Made by a program: the position numbers and the translations under genes. Positions 60,880-64,000 of a stretch of 64,000 bases of DNA are shown here, one piece after another. Position 1 is the first letter of the stretch. Each line of letters begins with the position of its first letter. The DNA is from Salinadaptatus halalkaliphilus (GTDB taxonomy: Archaea; Halobacteriota; Halobacteria; Halobacteriales; Natrialbaceae). Location: NCBI RefSeq assembly GCF_006543045.1, contig NZ_RBZW01000012.1, forward strand, positions 62,001-126,000, read 5' to 3'. The notes below the pieces were generated by a model. That model worked only from the letters and a program-made list of their open reading frames with translations. It searched no databases and was not told the DNA's origin.

Positions 60880-61689
60880 TCAGAGCCCGCGGACCTGTCC
60901 GCCGTCGATCGGGAGGACGGCACCGGTCACGTAATCGGCCGCGTCGCTCGTGAGAAACTCGACGACATCGGCGCAGTCTTCGGGCGTGCCGATCCGCTCG
61001 AGTGCGGTATCGCTCTCGACGTCTTCGATGCCGCGCTTTTCGAAGGCCTCCATCAGCCGTCCCGTCCCGATGTAACCCGGCGCGATGACGTTGGCGGTGA
61101 TACCGTACTCGCCGACGTCCTGTGCGAGGTACTTCGTGTACATGATGATCCCCGCCTTGGCGGCGCCGTAGTGGGCGTAGGAACCGTCTCGACGCGCCTG
61201 TCGTCCCGCGCCCGAGGCGACAGTCACGATCCGGCCGTACTCCTGCTCTTTCATGTACGGCGCGACCGCGAGGCAGGTGTAGATCGTGCCATAGAGGTTG
61301 CGCTCGATCGTCGCGTGCAAGTGCTCGAGGTCGAGTTCGCTCGCGAGAGTGTCGTCGTTCGGGCCGACACCGCCACCGGCGTTGGCGACGACGATGTCGA
61401 TCCGGCCGAACTCGTCGGCGACCGCGTCGGCCATCGCCTGGACCGCGTCCGGATCCGTAACGTCGGCTTCGATACCGATCGCGTCGACGCCGTGGTCGCG
61501 CAGTTCCGCGACGACGCCTTCCTCGTCGACCTGGGCCTGCTCTCGTTCGTACTCCTCGTAGGCCTGCAGGTCGATATCGGCCACGGCGACGTTCAACCCT
61601 CGTTCGGCCAGTCGCAGTGCGTACTCTCGGCCAAGTCCTCGAGCGCCACCGGTGACGAGTGCGGTTCCCGTAGCATCTGTGTCAGTCAT
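60880..61689 (-). CDS. short-chain dehydrogenase/reductase
   Basis: 269 residues, classical SDR. TGGARGLGREYALRLAERG (Gly-rich coenzyme site, about 14-32), DIDLQAYEEYE after the second strand, NAGGG near 104-108, catalytic Ser in VASGAGRQARR and the YAHYGAAK pair Tyr/Lys (about 172-179). C-terminus ends GAVLPIDGGQVRGL. The Asp after strand 2 (ADIDLQ) favours NAD over NADP. In this island it might reduce or oxidise a hydroxyketone or 3-hydroxyacyl group; not determinable. Confidence 0.93.
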   Translation of the reverse strand: MTDTDATGTALVTGGARGLGREYALRLAERGLNVAVADIDLQAYEEYEREQAQVDEEGVVAELRDHGVDAIGIEADVTDPDAVQAMADAVADEFGRIDIVVANAGGGVGPNDDTLASELDLEHLHATIERNLYGTIYTCLAVAPYMKEQEYGRIVTVASGAGRQARRDGSYAHYGAAKAGIIMYTKYLAQDVGEYGITANVIAPGYIGTGRLMEAFEKRGIEDVESDTALERIGTPEDCADVVEFLTSDAADYVTGAVLPIDGGQVRGL

Positions 61690-61795
61690 ACTCGCCCAGA
61701 CGCTGCGTTCCGTGTTTATTCTTTTTACACTACGATGACATTTGGTCGGAACGACGGATCGCGGTCGCGCCTGTGACGACGTACAGCAGGAGTCT

Positions 61796-62569
61796 CTAGG
61801 AATAGGTAATGCTCAACTCGAGTTCGTTCGTCATGCTGCGGAGCAACTGTAGGAGATCCTCGTCCGGATCGCCCATGCGGTGAATCGGCCCGGAAACTGC
61901 ACACGCGCCGATAATCTTGTTTTCAGGCTGGGTAACTGGGACGGCGATCGACTGCACGCCTTCGGTCGTCTCACCAACGGTCATTGCGTATCCCCGCTCG
62001 CGAGTGCGCTCGAGTTCGGTCAGGAGTTGGTCTCGGTCGGTGATCGTCTCCGGGGTTGCCGGCGGGAGGCCGTGGCGATCGATGATCTCGTCGATACGGT
62101 CGGTCGAGTACTCAGCGAGAATCGCGAGCCCACCTGCCGCCTGATTCATGTAGAACCGCGTACCGACCCGCGACCGCATCGGGACGCCGTTACGGCCCAC
62201 TTCGCGGTAGAGAACGACTGCACGACCGTTTTCCTCCACAGTGAAAAACGCGTTTTTGTCCGTTCGTTGGGCGAGTTCTTGCATATGGAGTTTTATCTCC
62301 CTCGATCCTGGGTATTTGCTTCGTACAAACCCACCGATGTCAAGAAATTGCAACCCTAAGGAGTACGTCTGACCATCCTTCTCGACGAAATCGTATTCCT
62401 GGAGCGTTCGAAGGTGCTTGTGAACACTACTCGTCGAAATATCCGTCGCCTGGCTGATCTCCGTTACCCCGCCACTGCCACCGATCTCAACGAGTGCCCC
62501 GATGATCGTCAGCGAGTTAGCTGTCGCCTGAATCAACGGAGACGGCTTCGTGTCGTCTGGCGGTGTCAT
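61796..62569 (-). CDS. IclR-family transcriptional regulator
   Basis: 257 residues. N-terminal winged HTH (about 15-75): SLTIIGALVEIGGSGGVTEISQATDISTSSVHKHLRTLQEYDFVEK. C-terminal effector domain (about 85-250) with AFFTVEENGRAVVLYREVG and GVQSIAVPVTQPENKIIGACAVSGPI, the typical IclR GAF-like region. IclR proteins usually control catabolic genes in response to a pathway metabolite. It lies divergent from an acyl-CoA synthetase and next to the SDR, so it probably regulates this island. AT-rich palindromes lie in its upstream region. Confidence 0.93.
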   Translation of the reverse strand: MTPPDDTKPSPLIQATANSLTIIGALVEIGGSGGVTEISQATDISTSSVHKHLRTLQEYDFVEKDGQTYSLGLQFLDIGGFVRSKYPGSREIKLHMQELAQRTDKNAFFTVEENGRAVVLYREVGRNGVPMRSRVGTRFYMNQAAGGLAILAEYSTDRIDEIIDRHGLPPATPETITDRDQLLTELERTRERGYAMTVGETTEGVQSIAVPVTQPENKIIGACAVSGPIHRMGDPDEDLLQLLRSMTNELELSITYS

Positions 62570-63239
62570 ACACCGTCGTATGTGAACTACTCACTTAGAC
62601 TTTTCCCATAACGAAAACTAAATCGACCGAAAGCTAGTCGTGGCGCGACGTTTTCGCAGACGGAAATCATCTTGTAATCCTTTAACACACGGGTGAGAGG
62701 CGCACGGGCCACTCGTCTCGAGCGATTGTGGTGGGCGGATGGCAACTATTACAGCCATACGTCTGTATAATATCATCTGCCTGCTGAGCCGCCATTCGTT
62801 CCGCGGTAAGTCGGATCCGCGGCTATTCCAGCATCGAATACAAAAACTCAGATGCTATATATTATCAAATAAAATATTATTTATTTGGGTGTGATCAGTT
62901 GTATATCCTGTCCTGGCTTATCCATAATATATATTGCTAAATTAATATATTTAGTCCTTATTATGGTGGGTATGGACATTTTCTGCAGAATAATACACTA
63001 TCTGAATGTGAGTGTGGTTACCATGGGTACAGAAGATGATATATGGATATTGATCATTCTTTGGAACAATCGTTTTCTAGTATTACTTCGTCCCGGTCGA
63101 GTCGAAGATCACCACGTTTTATTTTTCCGTACCGTGTGGGTTCTGGTGACTATGTACGTACCGCATTGGGTGCACAGCAAGCCGACCGTCGCCGGCCCAC
63201 CGATTGCCCGGCGTCGCCACCGACCGGTGGGATCGAACG
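62570..63239. other. 670-bp AT-rich divergent intergenic region
   Basis: From about 62,820 to 63,080 the base composition falls to roughly one third GC, far below the rest of the window. It includes runs such as ATATATTATCAAATAAAATATTATTTATTTG and AATATATATTGCTAAATTAATATATTTAG. Open frames across it (for example 62885-63247) are without motifs and have atypical codon use. It must contain the promoters of the IclR gene (-) and the acyl-CoA synthetase gene (+), and perhaps IclR operators; it may also be a foreign remnant. Confidence 0.5.
62866..62887. promoter_or_regulatory. AT-rich perfect palindrome, possible operator
   Basis: CAAATAAA and TTTATTTG form a perfect 8+8 inverted repeat around ATATTA. 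It lies about 300 bp upstream of the IclR gene and 350 bp upstream of the acyl-CoA synthetase gene. Such palindromes are the usual form of IclR-type operators, but AT-rich sequence gives palindromes by chance, so this is tentative. Confidence 0.35.
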
Positions 63240-64000
63240 ATGTCTGATCTCACGCTCCGGCCGTTTTTCTGGCGGCCGACGAACCTCTTTCCGGAGACCC
63301 GACTCGTCGCTCGAACTCACGACGGAATACACGAATATACCTACGACGCGTTTGGGAGACGCGTCCGGTCACTCGTCGCTGCGCTCACCGACCGTGGCCT
63401 CGGACCCGGCGATCGGATCGCCACGTTCGGCTGGAACCACCACCGACACTTCGAGGCGTACTTCGGCGTACCACTCTCAGGTGCACAACTCCACACGATC
63501 AACGTAATGCTCGGCGACGACGACATCGTCCACATCGTCGAGGATGCTGCCGACGACTGCCTCCTCGTCGATCCGGGCGAGCCGTTCCGGACGATCGAGC
63601 GCCTCTGGGACGATCTCCCGATAGAGCGCGTCGTCGTCATGGCCGAGTCGGTGCCCGAGACCGATATCGACGCGGTCGCTTACGAGGATCTCCTCGCCGA
63701 CCACGAGCCGATGCGGGAGTTGCCGCCGCTCGAGGAGGATCTCCCGGCCGGGATGTGCTACACGTCGGGGACGACCGGGCGACCGAAGGGCGTCGAGTAC
63801 ACCCAGAAGATGATCTACGCCCACGCGATGATGGTGATGACGCCCGCTGGGCTCGATCTCAGCGAGCGCGATGTCGTCATGCCCGTCGTGCCGATGTTCC
63901 ACGTCAACTCCTGGGAGTTCCCCTACGCGGCGACGATGGCCGGCGCGACGCAGGTGTATCCCGGTCCCTCTCCGGACGCGGCCGATCTGCTCGAGCTCAT
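63240..64000 (+). CDS. acyl-CoA synthetase / AMP-dependent ligase (3' end cut by window edge)
   Basis: Activates a carboxylic acid to acyl-CoA by way of acyl-AMP. 253 codons are visible from the ATG at 63240 (MSDLTLRPFFWRPTNLFPET), and the frame is open to the right edge. The ATP-binding P-loop CYTSGTTGRPKGVEYTQ is near residues 175-191, and MPVVPMFHVNSWEFPYAATM follows. N-terminal THDGIHEYTYDAFGRRVR matches medium/long-chain fatty-acid-CoA ligases. Only about half of a typical 540-residue protein is seen. It is divergent from the IclR gene, a likely target of it. Confidence 0.92.
   Translation, partial: MSDLTLRPFFWRPTNLFPETRLVARTHDGIHEYTYDAFGRRVRSLVAALTDRGLGPGDRIATFGWNHHRHFEAYFGVPLSGAQLHTINVMLGDDDIVHIVEDAADDCLLVDPGEPFRTIERLWDDLPIERVVVMAESVPETDIDAVAYEDLLADHEPMRELPPLEEDLPAGMCYTSGTTGRPKGVEYTQKMIYAHAMMVMTPAGLDLSERDVVMPVVPMFHVNSWEFPYAATMAGATQVYPGPSPDAADLLEL

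Noticed and set aside
62885-63247. 120-residue open frame in the AT-rich intergenic region
   Set aside because: Its first part is AT-rich with non-haloarchaeal codon use, it overlaps the start of the acyl-CoA synthetase, and it has no known motif. It is more likely regulatory or foreign non-coding sequence.

Overview
The window looks like a chromosomal segment of a haloarchaeon, most likely from the Natrinema/Haloterrigena/Natrialba side of the group. GC is high, predicted proteins are strongly acidic with Asp/Glu runs, TATA-like boxes often sit about 28-30 nt before a start codon (leaderless mRNAs), exported proteins carry Tat-style signals, and several families are largely haloarchaeal (DUF5787, DUF5797, Hvo_1808-type surface protein, HalOD1, bacterio-opsin-activator HTH, HVO_0649-type zinc finger). 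I see no rRNA, tRNA, CRISPR array, phage or complete insertion sequence.

Layout. 0-8.2 kb: thymidylate synthase (cut by the window edge), a SHOCT membrane protein, a RIO-like kinase, an acyl-CoA dehydrogenase, a TIR-domain/zinc-ribbon protein, triosephosphate isomerase, an MBF1-type regulator and a universal stress protein. 8.4-17 kb: aldehyde ferredoxin oxidoreductase, membrane proteins, small regulators, AzlCD amino-acid exporter and MoaD. 17-22.5 kb: exported acidic proteins, including two paralogues built from blocks of five-residue repeats. 22.8-29 kb: archaeosine tRNA-guanine transglycosylase and a cation module (a duplicated PhoU/TrkA-C protein, two MgtE half-proteins in tandem, and a CBS-MgtE protein preceded by a small leaderless ORF). 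29-41 kb: MmgE/PrpD protein, dihydroorotate dehydrogenase, an ABC exporter, dihydroorotase, DUF proteins, an MFS transporter and transcription factor TFS. 41-49 kb: thioesterase, nicotinamidase-like hydrolase and nicotinate phosphoribosyltransferase (NAD salvage), AMMECR1, the archaeosine radical-SAM enzyme and a stranded IS630-type HTH protein. 49-64 kb: a catabolic island with zinc alcohol dehydrogenase, a complete 2-oxoacid/acetoin dehydrogenase set (E1 alpha, E1 beta, E2, and E3 on the other strand), a TAXI-TRAP transporter, an M20 deacylase, an SDR, an IclR regulator and the start of an acyl-CoA synthetase.

The most unusual structure is not a protein. Two families of roughly 80-90 bp palindromic elements sit exactly on gene 3' ends and supply or abut the stop codon. 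Family B (arms like ATACGGATTACTGT, inner stem GGCCCAGCC/GGCTGGGCC) occurs at tpiA, azlD, moaD, an HTH gene, an ABC permease, a small membrane protein and, in degenerate form, the SHOCT gene. Family A (ACTAGT ends, inner stem CTGCTGGGTCGAACC) occurs twice nearly identically, 29.6 kb apart. One copy at 25989-26045 joins the left half of A to the right half of B. I know of no description of these as stop-codon-linked elements, but I could not search.

Other points of interest are the TIR/zinc-ribbon fusion, the pentad-repeat paralogues, a class-2-like PyrD with a class-1-like Cys in the active-site motif, an E2 with two subunit-binding domains and Glu in place of the catalytic Asp, and the leaderless ORF in front of mgtE.
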